DNA of 64,000 nucleotides from JBMOMT01 sp049324835 (GCA_049324835.1 JBMOMT010000024.1:1-64000), one strand, 5' to 3'. Positions 43,837 through 52,409 are shown, counted from the first letter of the stretch. The notes: generated by a model from the letters alone, not told the origin. Program-made: numbers and translations.

Positions 43837-44646
43837 ATGCCCAAAATCACTGCCAACGGCATCCAGCTCTATTACGAACTGCACGGCCCAGAAGACGCCG
43901 ACGTGCTGGTGCTCTCGAACGGCGTGTTGATGAGCACCGCCAGTTGGGCCTTCCAGACGCCGGTGCTGGCGCAGCACTACCGCCTGCTGCTCTACGATTG
44001 CCGGGGCATGTGGCAGTCGGAGCACCCGCCGGGGCCGTATTCGATGGCTCTGCACGCCGACGACCTGGCGGCGCTGCTCGACGGTCTGGGTATCGAGCGG
44101 GCGCACATCGGCGGCATCTCTTATGGGGCCGAGGTCAGTCTGGTCTTTGCCCTCAGATATCCGGCGCGCACCCGCAGTCTGATCGTCTCTTCGGCGGTCA
44201 GCCAGGTCGATCCGTTGCTCAAGGGTTGGATGGATAGCTGGATCGCGGCAGCGCGGCTGCTCGACCCAGAGTTGTTTTTTAAGGTGAGTTATCCGCTGAA
44301 CTTTGCCGAGAGCTGGATCGCGGCCAATTGGGAAACACTCCAGGCCGCCCGCGAGCGTTACAATATGTTGGATTTTCCGGCGCTGTTGGAATTGCTGCTG
44401 AGCTTTTCACGGCTCAATATCACCGCCGACCTGCACCGTATCACCGCGCCGGCGCTGATTATTGTGGGCGAGTGCGACCTCCTCAAGCCGCGCAAATACG
44501 CCGAGATCATCGCCCGCGAGATACCCGGGGCGGAGCTGGCCGTGGTGCCACACGCCGGTCATGCGGTGCTGTGGGAACGACCAGGCGTGTTCAACGCGCT
44601 GATCCTGGGTTTCCTGGCAAAGCAGGTAGGGGGTGGAGGTTTGTGA
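43837..44646 (+). CDS. Alpha/beta hydrolase 4
   Basis: 269 residues. VLVLSNGVLMSTASW, LYDCRGMWQSEHP, nucleophile elbow GGISYGAEVSLVF, a cap of about 70 residues, acid IVGECDLLKP and His in PHAGHAVLWERP. The G-x-S-x-G box ends in Ala (GISYGA). It starts IQLYYELHG, similar to hydrolase 1 (IDIYYEIHG), so these two may be related paralogues. Its TGA overlaps the start of the hotdog gene. Confidence 0.87.
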   Translation: MPKITANGIQLYYELHGPEDADVLVLSNGVLMSTASWAFQTPVLAQHYRLLLYDCRGMWQSEHPPGPYSMALHADDLAALLDGLGIERAHIGGISYGAEVSLVFALRYPARTRSLIVSSAVSQVDPLLKGWMDSWIAAARLLDPELFFKVSYPLNFAESWIAANWETLQAARERYNMLDFPALLELLLSFSRLNITADLHRITAPALIIVGECDLLKPRKYAEIIAREIPGAELAVVPHAGHAVLWERPGVFNALILGFLAKQVGGGGL

Positions 44647-45074
44647 TGGGAGATGTCACCGTTTGTAGCAGTTTCCAGATCGGCGAACGAGCCAGTTTCA
44701 CCAAAACCGTCACCGAAGCCGACGTGACCACCTTTGCCGGGTTGATCGGCGATTTTAACCCGCTCCACGTGGATGCCGAGTACGCCCGCAAGAGCCGTTT
44801 TGGTCAGCGGGTGGCGCATGGCATGTTCACCGCCGGCCTGATCTCGGCTGTGCTGGGCAACAAGCTGCCCGGCCCCGGCGCCATCTATCTCAGCCAGCAG
44901 ATCGAGTTCCTGGCGCCGGTATTCATCGGCGACACGATCACGGCGGCGGTCGAGGTGGTCTCCTGGCGGTCCGACAAACGTATCATCACCCTCAAGACCG
45001 ATGCTTTTAACCAGACGGAAAAACAGGTGGTGACGGGCAAAGCAGTCTTGCTGATCGACCAATCGCTGGAGTAA
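44646..45074 (+). CDS. MaoC-like (R)-specific enoyl-CoA hydratase (PhaJ-type)
   Basis: 142 residues, single hotdog. The catalytic motif GDFNPLHVD holds the Asp and His pair, followed by RVAHGMFTAGLISAVLG and the CoA-side strand FLAPVFIGDTI. PhaJ enzymes hydrate trans-enoyl-CoA to (R)-3-hydroxyacyl-CoA, a direct substrate for PHA synthase. It is coupled to hydrolase 4. Role in PHA supply is inferred. Confidence 0.88.
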   Translation: MGDVTVCSSFQIGERASFTKTVTEADVTTFAGLIGDFNPLHVDAEYARKSRFGQRVAHGMFTAGLISAVLGNKLPGPGAIYLSQQIEFLAPVFIGDTITAAVEVVSWRSDKRIITLKTDAFNQTEKQVVTGKAVLLIDQSLE

Positions 45075-45075
45075 A

Positions 45076-45121
45076 GCGTATTACGTATTGCGTATTGCGT
45101 ATTGCGTATTGCGTATTGCGC
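45076..45121. repeat. Seven-base tandem array (GCGTATT)
   Basis: Six units of GCGTATT (the second begins with A) plus a partial one, directly after the hydratase stop. It is followed by CAATACGGCATACGCACTAC, partly in inverse orientation. Confidence 0.85.
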
Positions 45122-45179
45122 ACCAAGGGGGTCACTATGCAATACGGCATACGCACTACTTTGCAACGGGAGGCACCCC

Positions 45180-46703
45180 ATGTACCATTTTGATTGGATC
45201 AAACGCCACGCCGAGCGCACACCGGACAGGCTGGCGCTGGTGGATGCCCACACCGGGCGGACCTTCACCTACGCCCGGTTCAACGAGCGGGCCAACCGCC
45301 TGGCCAGTTTCCTGAAGGACACGCTGGGCGTCGAGCGCGGCGACCGGGTGTCGATCCTGGCTCAGAACAGCTCCGATTATTACGAGGTGCTGTTTGCCTG
45401 CGGCAAGATGGGCGCGGTGCTGAACACGCTCAACTGGCGGCTGGCCGCGCCAGAGCTGGAATTCATCCTCAACGACTGCGCGCCCCGCGTGTTGATCTAC
45501 GAGGCCATGTTCAGCGAGGTGGTGGAGATACTGCGACCGCGCATCGGCTGTGAGCACTATGTGGTCATGGGCAATGTGGCGCCCGAAGGCGAACACACCT
45601 ACGAAGGCGCCCTGGCCGCCGGCGATCCGGCCGGCGTGCCGCTGCCCGAATTGCCCTACAGCGATACCTGGGCCATCCTCTACACCTCGGGCACCACCGG
45701 CCGGCCCAAGGGCGCATTAGTGACCTATGGCAACTTTTTCTACAACGCCGTGGGCATGGGCGCGGCCATCGACCTGACCTCGCAGGACGTCAATCTGAAT
45801 GTGTTGCCCACCTTTCACGCCGGTGGCCTGGGCCTGTACGCCGGGCCGATCCTGCACGCCGGCGGCGCGCTGGTCGTCATGCGCGCTTTTGAGCCCGGCG
45901 AGTTCCTGCGCCTCATCAAAGAGTGGCGGGTGACCAAGCTGCTGCTGGTGCCCTCCATCTACTTGATGCTGGCCCAATACTCGGATTTCGACCGGCACGA
46001 CCTGTCGAGTGTGGTGCACTGGGGCAGCGGCGGCTCGTCGCTGCCGCCGTCGCTGGTGCAGCAATTCGCCGGGCGGGGCATCGTCATCCAGCAGGGTTTT
46101 GGCATGACCGAGACCGGCCCGACGGTGTTCATCATCGACCGGGAAAACGCGCTGCGTAAAGCCGGCTCGGTGGGTAAACCGGTGCTCCACACCGACGTAT
46201 GCATCATGGACCGCGAGGGCCACCTGCTGGGGCCGAACCAGGTGGGTGAGCTGTGCATCCGCGGCGGCAACGTGACCACCGGCTACTGGAATCGACCCGA
46301 AGCCACCGCCGAGGCGATCGTCGATGGCTGGCTGCACTCTGGCGACGCGGCGATGTACGATGACGAGGGCTTTTACTACATCGTCGATCGCTGGAAGGAC
46401 ATGTTCATTTCCGGCGGCGAGAACGTCTATCCCGCCGAGGTGGAGAACGTGATCTACCACCATCCCGCCGTGGCCGAGGTGGCTGTCATCGGCGTGCCGC
46501 ATCCCAGGTGGCAGGAGGTGGGCCGGGCGGTGGTCGTCGTCAAGCCGGGCCAATCGTTGAGCGAGGCGGAGGTGATCGAGTTCTGCCAGGGTAAACTGGC
46601 CAGGTACAAGATTCCGAAATCGGTGGTGTTTGTGGAGATACTGCCACGCACGGCGGCGGGTAAGGTGCTCAAGCGCGAGCTGCGGCAACAATACGGAGAA
46701 TAG
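45180..46703 (+). CDS. Acyl-CoA ligase (AMP-binding) 3
   Basis: 507 residues. YTSGTTGRPKGALV, QGFGMTETG, LCIRGGNVTTGYWNRP, SGDAAMYDDEGFYYIVDRWKD, SGGENVYPAEVE and the Lys in TAAGKVLKREL. Third of three ligases in this cluster. The start follows ACGGGAGGCACCCC; an in-frame upstream extension reads through the heptad array and was rejected. Confidence 0.92.
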   Translation: MYHFDWIKRHAERTPDRLALVDAHTGRTFTYARFNERANRLASFLKDTLGVERGDRVSILAQNSSDYYEVLFACGKMGAVLNTLNWRLAAPELEFILNDCAPRVLIYEAMFSEVVEILRPRIGCEHYVVMGNVAPEGEHTYEGALAAGDPAGVPLPELPYSDTWAILYTSGTTGRPKGALVTYGNFFYNAVGMGAAIDLTSQDVNLNVLPTFHAGGLGLYAGPILHAGGALVVMRAFEPGEFLRLIKEWRVTKLLLVPSIYLMLAQYSDFDRHDLSSVVHWGSGGSSLPPSLVQQFAGRGIVIQQGFGMTETGPTVFIIDRENALRKAGSVGKPVLHTDVCIMDREGHLLGPNQVGELCIRGGNVTTGYWNRPEATAEAIVDGWLHSGDAAMYDDEGFYYIVDRWKDMFISGGENVYPAEVENVIYHHPAVAEVAVIGVPHPRWQEVGRAVVVVKPGQSLSEAEVIEFCQGKLARYKIPKSVVFVEILPRTAAGKVLKRELRQQYGE

Positions 46704-46706
46704 TCG

Positions 46707-47447
46707 GTGGAGGCATTCCAGGCCATCACGGCTCGACAGGGGGTGCTGCGTTACAGACCCACGCCGGTCGAGCCTGCCAGGATCGATCACGTGTTACGGG
46801 CGGCGGTCGCCGCGCCGAGCACGGCCAACAGCCAACCGTGGGCGTTTGTCGTTGTCACCGAGCCGGAGTGGACTCGCCGGCTGGCCGATTATTTGCTGCG
46901 CACGCAGCGAGAGCACGTGCTGCGTGGCTTGCTGGAAGCGCCAGAGCCGTTCATCGATCATCTGATGGGCCTGTACGATGGCCTGATCGACGCACCCTGC
47001 TTCATCGTGTTCTGTCGCCGGCAGCGTGTGGCGCTGGCCCCCGCACCAGAACGGGAGCAGGCCCCTGCGCCAGAGCGGGGGCAAGCCTCGCCCCAGTACG
47101 CTGCTGTCGTCCGCGATTGGGACCTGTGCAGCCTGGGCGCGGCGATGGCCAACCTGATGATCGCCGCCACCGCTCTCGGCCTGGGCACGCGCTGGTTCGG
47201 CAATCCGATGCTCGACCCTGCGCCGCTCCAGGCGATGCTGGGTATACCCGATGGGGTGGAAATCGTCGCCGTGACGCCGTTGGGCTACCACGACGAGCCG
47301 GCCAAGGCGCGCCCCATCCAGCCGCTGACCGCGCTCACCGGCTTTCAGCGCGGCGACAAGTACAAACTGGCGGCATTGCTTCAGGGTAAACTGGCTTTGG
47401 AGGACGTGGTGCATTATAATAGGTGGCGCGATGAACCCCAGGATTGA
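46707..47447 (+). CDS. Nitroreductase-family flavoprotein
   Basis: 246 residues from a GTG start. RQGVLRYRPTPV, AAPSTANSQPWAFVVV (FMN site) and a C-terminal half with SLGAAMANLMIAATALGLGTRWFG and IVAVTPLGY. Such proteins bind FMN and reduce nitro, quinone or enoyl groups with NAD(P)H. A charged spacer with two PAPERxQA units (about residues 112-130) is an odd internal repeat. It follows ligase 3 by three bases. Confidence 0.82.
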   Translation: MEAFQAITARQGVLRYRPTPVEPARIDHVLRAAVAAPSTANSQPWAFVVVTEPEWTRRLADYLLRTQREHVLRGLLEAPEPFIDHLMGLYDGLIDAPCFIVFCRRQRVALAPAPEREQAPAPERGQASPQYAAVVRDWDLCSLGAAMANLMIAATALGLGTRWFGNPMLDPAPLQAMLGIPDGVEIVAVTPLGYHDEPAKARPIQPLTALTGFQRGDKYKLAALLQGKLALEDVVHYNRWRDEPQD

Positions 47448-47793
47448 TCGCACCGAATTTGGCTGGATCCGCATCGCGGATCAAAAATACGAACACGACG
47501 TGATCATCCGGCTGGATGGACGGGTCAAAAAGCGCAAGAAAAAGCTCTCCAAGGCGGTTTATGGCACCTCGCACACCATCTCGCTGGACGAGGCCAGGCA
47601 CGTCTACCAGGATGGCGCAGAGCGGCTCATCGTCGGTACGGGCCAGCACGATCTGGTGCGTCTTTCGGACGAGGCGAGTAGCTATTTTCGTAATAAAGAG
47701 TGCGCCGTGCAGGCGCTCCCCACCCCGGAAGCGATCCAGGCCTGGAACGAGGCCGAGGGCGCAGTGATTGGATTGTTTCACGTCACCTGTTGA
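47431..47793 (+). CDS. Mth938-domain protein
   Basis: 120 residues resembling the Mth938/AAMDC-type domain: IRIADQKYEHDVIIRLDGRV near the start, SLDEARHVYQDGAERLIVGTGQ, and a C-terminal PTPEAIQAWNEAEGAVIGLFHVTC. Its function is not established. It overlaps the nitroreductase by 17 bp in another frame, which supports joint expression. Confidence 0.78.
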   Translation: MNPRIDRTEFGWIRIADQKYEHDVIIRLDGRVKKRKKKLSKAVYGTSHTISLDEARHVYQDGAERLIVGTGQHDLVRLSDEASSYFRNKECAVQALPTPEAIQAWNEAEGAVIGLFHVTC

Positions 47794-47805
47794 GTTGAGG
47801 TCGGG

Positions 47806-48684
47806 ATGTCCAGGTCACCGCAGGTCGGAGAGAGCCAGAGTGTGCGACGGGTGTTCAGCCAGACAGATTTCGACCGTTTTGCTGCGCTGAGCGGCGACGA
47901 TAACCCCATCCACGTCGATCCGGCCTTTGCAGCGCAGACCAAATTCGGCCGCACGGTGGCCCACGGCATGTTTCTCTATAGCGTGGTGAGCGGCGTGCTG
48001 GGCACACGATTGCCCGGCCCTGGCACGCTGCAACTGGAACAGGAACTGATGTTCCCCAGCGCCACGCCCACCGATCAAGAGATCGAGGTTCGTCTGGAGG
48101 TGACGCGGCTACAACCGGGCCTGGGCCTGGCCGATCTGAGCACGGTCATCACCCGGCCCAACGGAGAGCTGGGCCTTCAGGGCCGCACGCTCGTTCGTTT
48201 GCCCGGCGCTGCATCGACTGTCCCGCCTGCCAACCTTCCGGCTCTCCAGCCTGCCGGCCAGCCAGGCCTCTTTTCTTTCAAAGGTTTCGAGATCGGCCAA
48301 CGGGCTGAGACCCGACGCCGCTTTACCATCCAGGACCTGGCCGAATACGTCGATCTGACCGGTGATGCCAACCCGATTTTCAGCGATGTCGACTATGCCC
48401 GGCGCGTCGGTCTGCCAGGGCGGGTGATTCCCGGCGGTTTACTGGGTGGGTTGTTTTCCAGCCTCTTGGGCACGCGACTCCCTGGTCGGGGAACCAATTA
48501 CCTCAAGCAGAGGCTCGTGTTTCCCGCTCTGGCCTGTCCGGATCAAGAGCTTGTGGCCAGCGTCCAGATCGTCCGATTACGACCTGAGAAGCAGCTCGTG
48601 AATCTGATCACCGTTTGCACCGACGCCGCCGACAATGTGATGTGTTACGGCGAGGCGCTGGTGCTCGTCAGCGATGTCGAATGA
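47806..48684 (+). CDS. Tandem double-hotdog MaoC-like protein
   Basis: 292 residues in two hotdog halves joined by a Pro/Ala linker (about 137-158). The first half has a full hydratase motif GDDNPIHVD and VAHGM. The second half keeps GDANPIFSD, so the Asp is kept but the His is Phe, and the later His (AHGM) is replaced by IPGG. It resembles fused (R)-hydratases in which one half is structural. It is the last gene of the lipid cluster. Likely hydratase with one active site. Confidence 0.85.
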   Translation: MSRSPQVGESQSVRRVFSQTDFDRFAALSGDDNPIHVDPAFAAQTKFGRTVAHGMFLYSVVSGVLGTRLPGPGTLQLEQELMFPSATPTDQEIEVRLEVTRLQPGLGLADLSTVITRPNGELGLQGRTLVRLPGAASTVPPANLPALQPAGQPGLFSFKGFEIGQRAETRRRFTIQDLAEYVDLTGDANPIFSDVDYARRVGLPGRVIPGGLLGGLFSSLLGTRLPGRGTNYLKQRLVFPALACPDQELVASVQIVRLRPEKQLVNLITVCTDAADNVMCYGEALVLVSDVE

Positions 48685-48705
48685 TCCAAAAAACAGAGAG
48701 CGGTG

Positions 48706-48711
48706 TATAAT
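48706..48711 (+). promoter_or_regulatory. Candidate -10 element of the branched-chain amino-acid operon
   Basis: Perfect TATAAT about 22 bp after the double-hotdog stop; no clear -35. The leader that follows holds GAAAGGAGGTGATG (48726-48739), a six-residue reading frame and a palindrome. Confidence 0.4.
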
Positions 48712-48725
48712 ACCAGGTGGGCAGG

Positions 48726-48757
48726 GAAAGGAGGTGATGGGCGCGAGAAAACCGTGA
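48726..48757 (+). promoter_or_regulatory. Extended Shine-Dalgarno and mini-ORF in the livK leader
   Basis: GAAAGGAGGTGATG runs into ATG-GGC-GCG-AGA-AAA-CCG-TGA, a six-residue frame (MGARKP). It resembles the element at 5992-6005. The true lipoprotein start has its own AAAAGGAG 80 bp further on. Confidence 0.45.
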
Positions 48758-48791
48758 CCAGGTCGTTAGACCGGCATCGGATCCATAAAGG

Positions 48792-48807
48792 GGGTCTGTA
48801 CAGACCC
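48792..48807. repeat. Perfect 16-bp palindrome in the livK leader
   Basis: GGGTCTGTACAGACCC, 30 bp before the start codon. It could be an operator or a hairpin; no T run follows. Confidence 0.5.
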
Positions 48808-48836
48808 ACATGTTAGCCTTAAAAGGAGTGAGAAAG

Positions 48837-51461
48837 ATGAAAACCGTATACCGAATCCTTGTGGTGTTGATGGTTGTGCTGGCTGTTGCCTCGTGCACAC
48901 CCAAACCAACCGTTGCGCCAACCGACACACCCAAACCGGCCGAGCCGACACCCACCACAAAAGTGGAAGTCAAAGCCACCGACACACCCAAACCGGCCGA
49001 GCCGACTCCCACCACAGAAGCGCCGCCGGCCACTGGCCTGACGTGCGAGAAACCGATCAAGATCGGCCTGATCACCGATCTGACGGGTGGGCTGGCCATC
49101 TATGGCACGATGACCGAACGCAGCTTTTTGCTGGGCATGGAGTATGCCACCGGCGCGCCGGGCACCGAAGATCATACCTTCATGATCGACGACTGTGAGG
49201 TCCAGGTATTGATCCGCGACGACAAGGGCAGCGCCGAGACGACGGCCACGCTGGCGCGTGAGCTGATCGAGGTGGACGACGTGGACCTGCTGGTGGGCAC
49301 GGTCAGTTCGGGCAGCACGGCGACGCTGCAAGAGATCGCCAAGGAGAACGAGACGGTGCTGATCGTGGCGCCGGCGGCGGCGAACGACATCACCGGCTTG
49401 AACTTTAACGAGTACACCTTCCGCACCAGCCGCGAGAACTATCAGGATTTCATCAACCTGTGTGCGTATCTGACCACGCAGTACGACACCTTTATCCAGA
49501 TCGCGCCGGACTATAGCTTTGGTTACGGTGGGGCGGCGTCGGCGCGAGACGCGTGCACGTTCTTTGGCGGCGAGTTCGTGGCCGACGACATCTATGCGCC
49601 GTTGGACACGACCGAGTTCACGCCGTACATGGAGACGATCTACAATTCGGGAGCGGATGCGTGGATCGTGACGTGGGCTGGGGCGGGCTTTGTGCCGATG
49701 TTCCAGACGGCGGCCGAGTTGGGTGTGCTGGACGACCTGGGCATGGGGGCGTCGTTCTTTGACAACCGGACGATGGTGGCGGTGTTCAGTCCGGTGGCGG
49801 ACAAGATGGTGGGGCAGGTGAGTGGCATTCTGTACCACTATAGTGCGCCGGACAACGCCATCAACGACTGGCTGGTGCAGGAGACCAAGGCGCGCCACGG
49901 CACCCCGCCAGACCTGTTCGACGCCGATGGCATGAACGCCGCCATCCTGGCTGTGGAAGCCATCAAGGCCACTCAGGGCGACATGAACTCGGCAGCGCTC
50001 ATCGCAGCGATGGAAGGTTTGGAGTTCGACGGCCCCAAGGGCAAGGTCTACATCCGGCCCGAGGACCACGTGGCCATCCAGGACATGTACATCGTCAAGC
50101 TGACCAACCTGACCGACCCCGAATTCAACATCTTTGAGCTGGTCGAGACCACCCGGCCCGAGCCGCCCTGCCTGCTGCCCGAAGCGTTCCAAGATCGCTG
50201 CGGCAGCCTGCCCATCGGCAGCCTGGCCGAGATGCCCGAGCCGGAGCCTGAACCGACCGGTTTGACCTGCGACGAGCCGGTGAAGGTTGGCCTGATCACC
50301 GATCTGACGGGTGGGCTGGCCATCTATGGCACGATGACCGAACGCAGCTTTTTGCTGGGTATGGAGTACGGCACCGGCGCGCCGGCCAGCGGCGACAACG
50401 TCTTCAAGCTGGACGACTGCGAGATCCAGGTGCTGGTGCGCGACGACAAAGGCAGCGCCGAGACGACGGCCACGCTGGCGCGTGAGCTGATCGAGGTGGA
50501 CGACGTGGACCTGCTGGTGGGCACGGTCAGTTCGGGCAGCACGGCGACGCTGCAAGAGATCGCCAAGGAGAACGAGACGGTGCTGATCGTGGCGCCGGCG
50601 GCGGCGAACGACATCACCGGCTTGAACTTTAACGAGTACACCTTCCGCACCAGCCGCGAGAACTATCAGGATTTCATCAACCTGTGTGCGTATCTGACCA
50701 CGCAGTACGACACCTTTATCCAGATCGCGCCGGACTATAGCTTTGGTTACGGTGGGGCGGCGTCGGCGCGAGACGCGTGCACGTTCTTTGGCGGCGAGTT
50801 CGTGGCCGACGACATCTATGCGCCGTTGGACACGACCGAGTTCACGCCGTACATGGAGACGATCTACAATTCGGGAGCGGATGCGTGGATCGTGACGTGG
50901 GCTGGGGCGGGCTTTGTGCCGATGTTCCAGACGGCGGCCGAGTTGGGTGTGCTGGACGACCTGGGCATGGGGGCGTCGTTCTTTGACAACCGGACGATGG
51001 TGGCGGTGTTCAGTCCGGTGGCGGACAAGATGGTGGGGCAGGTGAGTGGCATTCTGTACCACTATAGTGCGCCGGACAACGCCATCAACGACTGGCTGGT
51101 GCAGGAGACCAAGGCGCGCCACGGCACCCCGCCAGACCTGTTCGACGCCGATGGCATGAACGCCGCCATCCTGGCTGTGGAAGCCATCAAGGCCACTCAG
51201 GGCGACATGAACTCGGCAGCGCTCATCGCAGCGATGGAAGGTTTGGAGTTCGACGGCCCCAAGGGCAAGGTCTACATCCGGCCCGAGGACCACGTGGCCA
51301 TCCAGGACATGTACATCGTCAAGCTGACCAACCTGACCGACCCCGAATTCAACATCTTTGAGCTGGTCGAGACCACCCGGCCCGAGCCGCCCTGCCTGCT
51401 GCCCGAAGCGTTCCAAGATCGCTGCGGCAGCCTGCCCGTCGGCAGCCTGACTGGTCAATAA
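48837..51461 (+). CDS. livK: Branched-chain amino-acid ABC transporter binding lipoprotein with duplicated domain
   Basis: 874 residues, about twice the usual 400. Signal peptide with lipobox VASC, a tether with two TDTPKPAEPTPTT units, then two type-I periplasmic binding domains (Peripla_BP_6), each starting near IGLITDLTGGLAIYGTM. The offset is 408 residues (1224 bp). From RDDKGSAETT to CGSLP the two copies read identical in protein, and 987 bp read identical in DNA; only the first 50 residues and the end differ. The second copy is joined by LAEMPEPEPEPTG. It should bind two ligands per lipoprotein. Followed by an attenuator-like hairpin and the liv transporter genes. Confidence 0.88.
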   Translation: MKTVYRILVVLMVVLAVASCTPKPTVAPTDTPKPAEPTPTTKVEVKATDTPKPAEPTPTTEAPPATGLTCEKPIKIGLITDLTGGLAIYGTMTERSFLLGMEYATGAPGTEDHTFMIDDCEVQVLIRDDKGSAETTATLARELIEVDDVDLLVGTVSSGSTATLQEIAKENETVLIVAPAAANDITGLNFNEYTFRTSRENYQDFINLCAYLTTQYDTFIQIAPDYSFGYGGAASARDACTFFGGEFVADDIYAPLDTTEFTPYMETIYNSGADAWIVTWAGAGFVPMFQTAAELGVLDDLGMGASFFDNRTMVAVFSPVADKMVGQVSGILYHYSAPDNAINDWLVQETKARHGTPPDLFDADGMNAAILAVEAIKATQGDMNSAALIAAMEGLEFDGPKGKVYIRPEDHVAIQDMYIVKLTNLTDPEFNIFELVETTRPEPPCLLPEAFQDRCGSLPIGSLAEMPEPEPEPTGLTCDEPVKVGLITDLTGGLAIYGTMTERSFLLGMEYGTGAPASGDNVFKLDDCEIQVLVRDDKGSAETTATLARELIEVDDVDLLVGTVSSGSTATLQEIAKENETVLIVAPAAANDITGLNFNEYTFRTSRENYQDFINLCAYLTTQYDTFIQIAPDYSFGYGGAASARDACTFFGGEFVADDIYAPLDTTEFTPYMETIYNSGADAWIVTWAGAGFVPMFQTAAELGVLDDLGMGASFFDNRTMVAVFSPVADKMVGQVSGILYHYSAPDNAINDWLVQETKARHGTPPDLFDADGMNAAILAVEAIKATQGDMNSAALIAAMEGLEFDGPKGKVYIRPEDHVAIQDMYIVKLTNLTDPEFNIFELVETTRPEPPCLLPEAFQDRCGSLPVGSLTGQ
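49227..50213 (+). repeat. Internal tandem duplication of livK, copy 1
   Basis: By eye identical over 987 bp to 50451-51437. It is bounded on the left by an AAG/AAA difference and on the right by CCCATC/CCCGTC. Confidence 0.85.
50451..51437 (+). repeat. Internal tandem duplication of livK, copy 2
   Basis: Offset 1224 bp from copy 1. Outside this block the two domains differ at scattered positions. Confidence 0.85.
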
Positions 51462-51483
51462 TTCGGCATAGAGACGAGAAAGA

Positions 51484-51511
51484 GAGATAGAGAGGCTTCC
51501 CTCTCTATCTC
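51484..51511 (+). terminator. Hairpin between livK and livG
   Basis: GAGATAGAGAGG and CCTCTCTATCTC form a perfect 12-bp stem with a 4-base loop, followed by TACTTTCTCTTTTTCC. Probably attenuates readthrough from livK into the transporter genes. Confidence 0.55.
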
Positions 51512-51572
51512 TACTTTCTCTTTTTCCGGAGATCTGTTGCCTGGGGAGACCAGCCCATCTGTGAAGGGAGCG

Positions 51573-52409
51573 ATGACTGTGACCGACGACTTTATCATCG
51601 AAACCGACCGGCTGCGCCGCGAGTTTGGCGCGCTGGTGGCCGTGGCCAATGTGAGCATCAAGGTGCGGCCCAACACCATCCACTCTATCATCGGCCCCAA
51701 CGGGGCCGGCAAGACCACGTTCTTTAACCTGTTGAGCGGCAACCTCGAGCCGACGAGTGGGCGGGTGTTTTTCAAAGGGCATGACATCACCCACCTGCCG
51801 ATGCACCGCACCGCCCACCTGGGCATTGGCCGCTCCTTCCAGATCACCAATATCTTTCCCAACCTGACCGTCCTGGAAAACGTACGGTTGGCCTGCCAGG
51901 CCTTGGGCGGGGACAATTTCCGGCTGTTCGAAAGTCACCGCCGTTTCCGCCGCTACGAGGAGCGCGCCTGGGAGGTCATCCGTCTGGTTGGTCTGCAGAG
52001 GGAGGCCTACGCTCTGGCACGTATGTTGCCCCACGGCGGTCAGCGTAAACTGGAGCTGGCCATGATCCTGGCCCCAGATCCGGAAGTGCTGATGCTCGAT
52101 GAGCCCACGGCCGGCATGGCCGCCGAACAGGTGCCAGAGTTGATCGACCTGATCCGCCAGGTCCAAAAGGTCGGAGACAAAACGGTGTTGCTGGTGGAAC
52201 ACAACATGAACGTCGTCATGAGCATTTCAGACACCATCACTGTGATGCACCAGGGGCAGGTGTTGGCCGAAGGGACTCCTGCCGAGATCGCCGCCAACGG
52301 GGTTGTTCAGAGCGCCTACCTGGGCGGCTTGTACGATCTGGGCCACAAGGGAGTGGAGGGGACGGAGGGGGCAGAGGGGGCAGAGGGGACGGAGGGGAAT
52401 AGGATATGA
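51573..52409 (+). CDS. livG: Branched-chain amino-acid ABC transporter ATP-binding protein
   Basis: 278 residues from ATG with AAGGGAG; an upstream TTG start was rejected. Walker A IIGPNGAGKTT near 44-54, signature LPHGGQRKLELAM (degenerate LSGGQ, as in LivG), Walker B VLMLDEPTAGM, switch His in VEHNM. LivG proteins normally end soon after SAYLGG; here about 24 residues follow (GHKGVEGTEGAEGAEGTEG), encoded by a G-rich array. Its TGA overlaps the start of the inserted four-helix-bundle gene. Confidence 0.92.
   Translation: MTVTDDFIIETDRLRREFGALVAVANVSIKVRPNTIHSIIGPNGAGKTTFFNLLSGNLEPTSGRVFFKGHDITHLPMHRTAHLGIGRSFQITNIFPNLTVLENVRLACQALGGDNFRLFESHRRFRRYEERAWEVIRLVGLQREAYALARMLPHGGQRKLELAMILAPDPEVLMLDEPTAGMAAEQVPELIDLIRQVQKVGDKTVLLVEHNMNVVMSISDTITVMHQGQVLAEGTPAEIAANGVVQSAYLGGLYDLGHKGVEGTEGAEGAEGTEGNRI
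52353..52397 (+). repeat. G-rich array at the end of livG
   Basis: Runs of four or five G separated by ACGGA or CAGA. This matches a G-quadruplex pattern on the plus strand. It is the inverse of the C-rich array at 52865-52990. Confidence 0.75.

Noticed and set aside
48819..52202. An open frame of 1127 codons on the minus strand opposite livK and livG
   Set aside because: It is antisense to a confidently identified lipoprotein and ATPase, its internal repeat only mirrors the livK duplication, and it has no recognisable domain.
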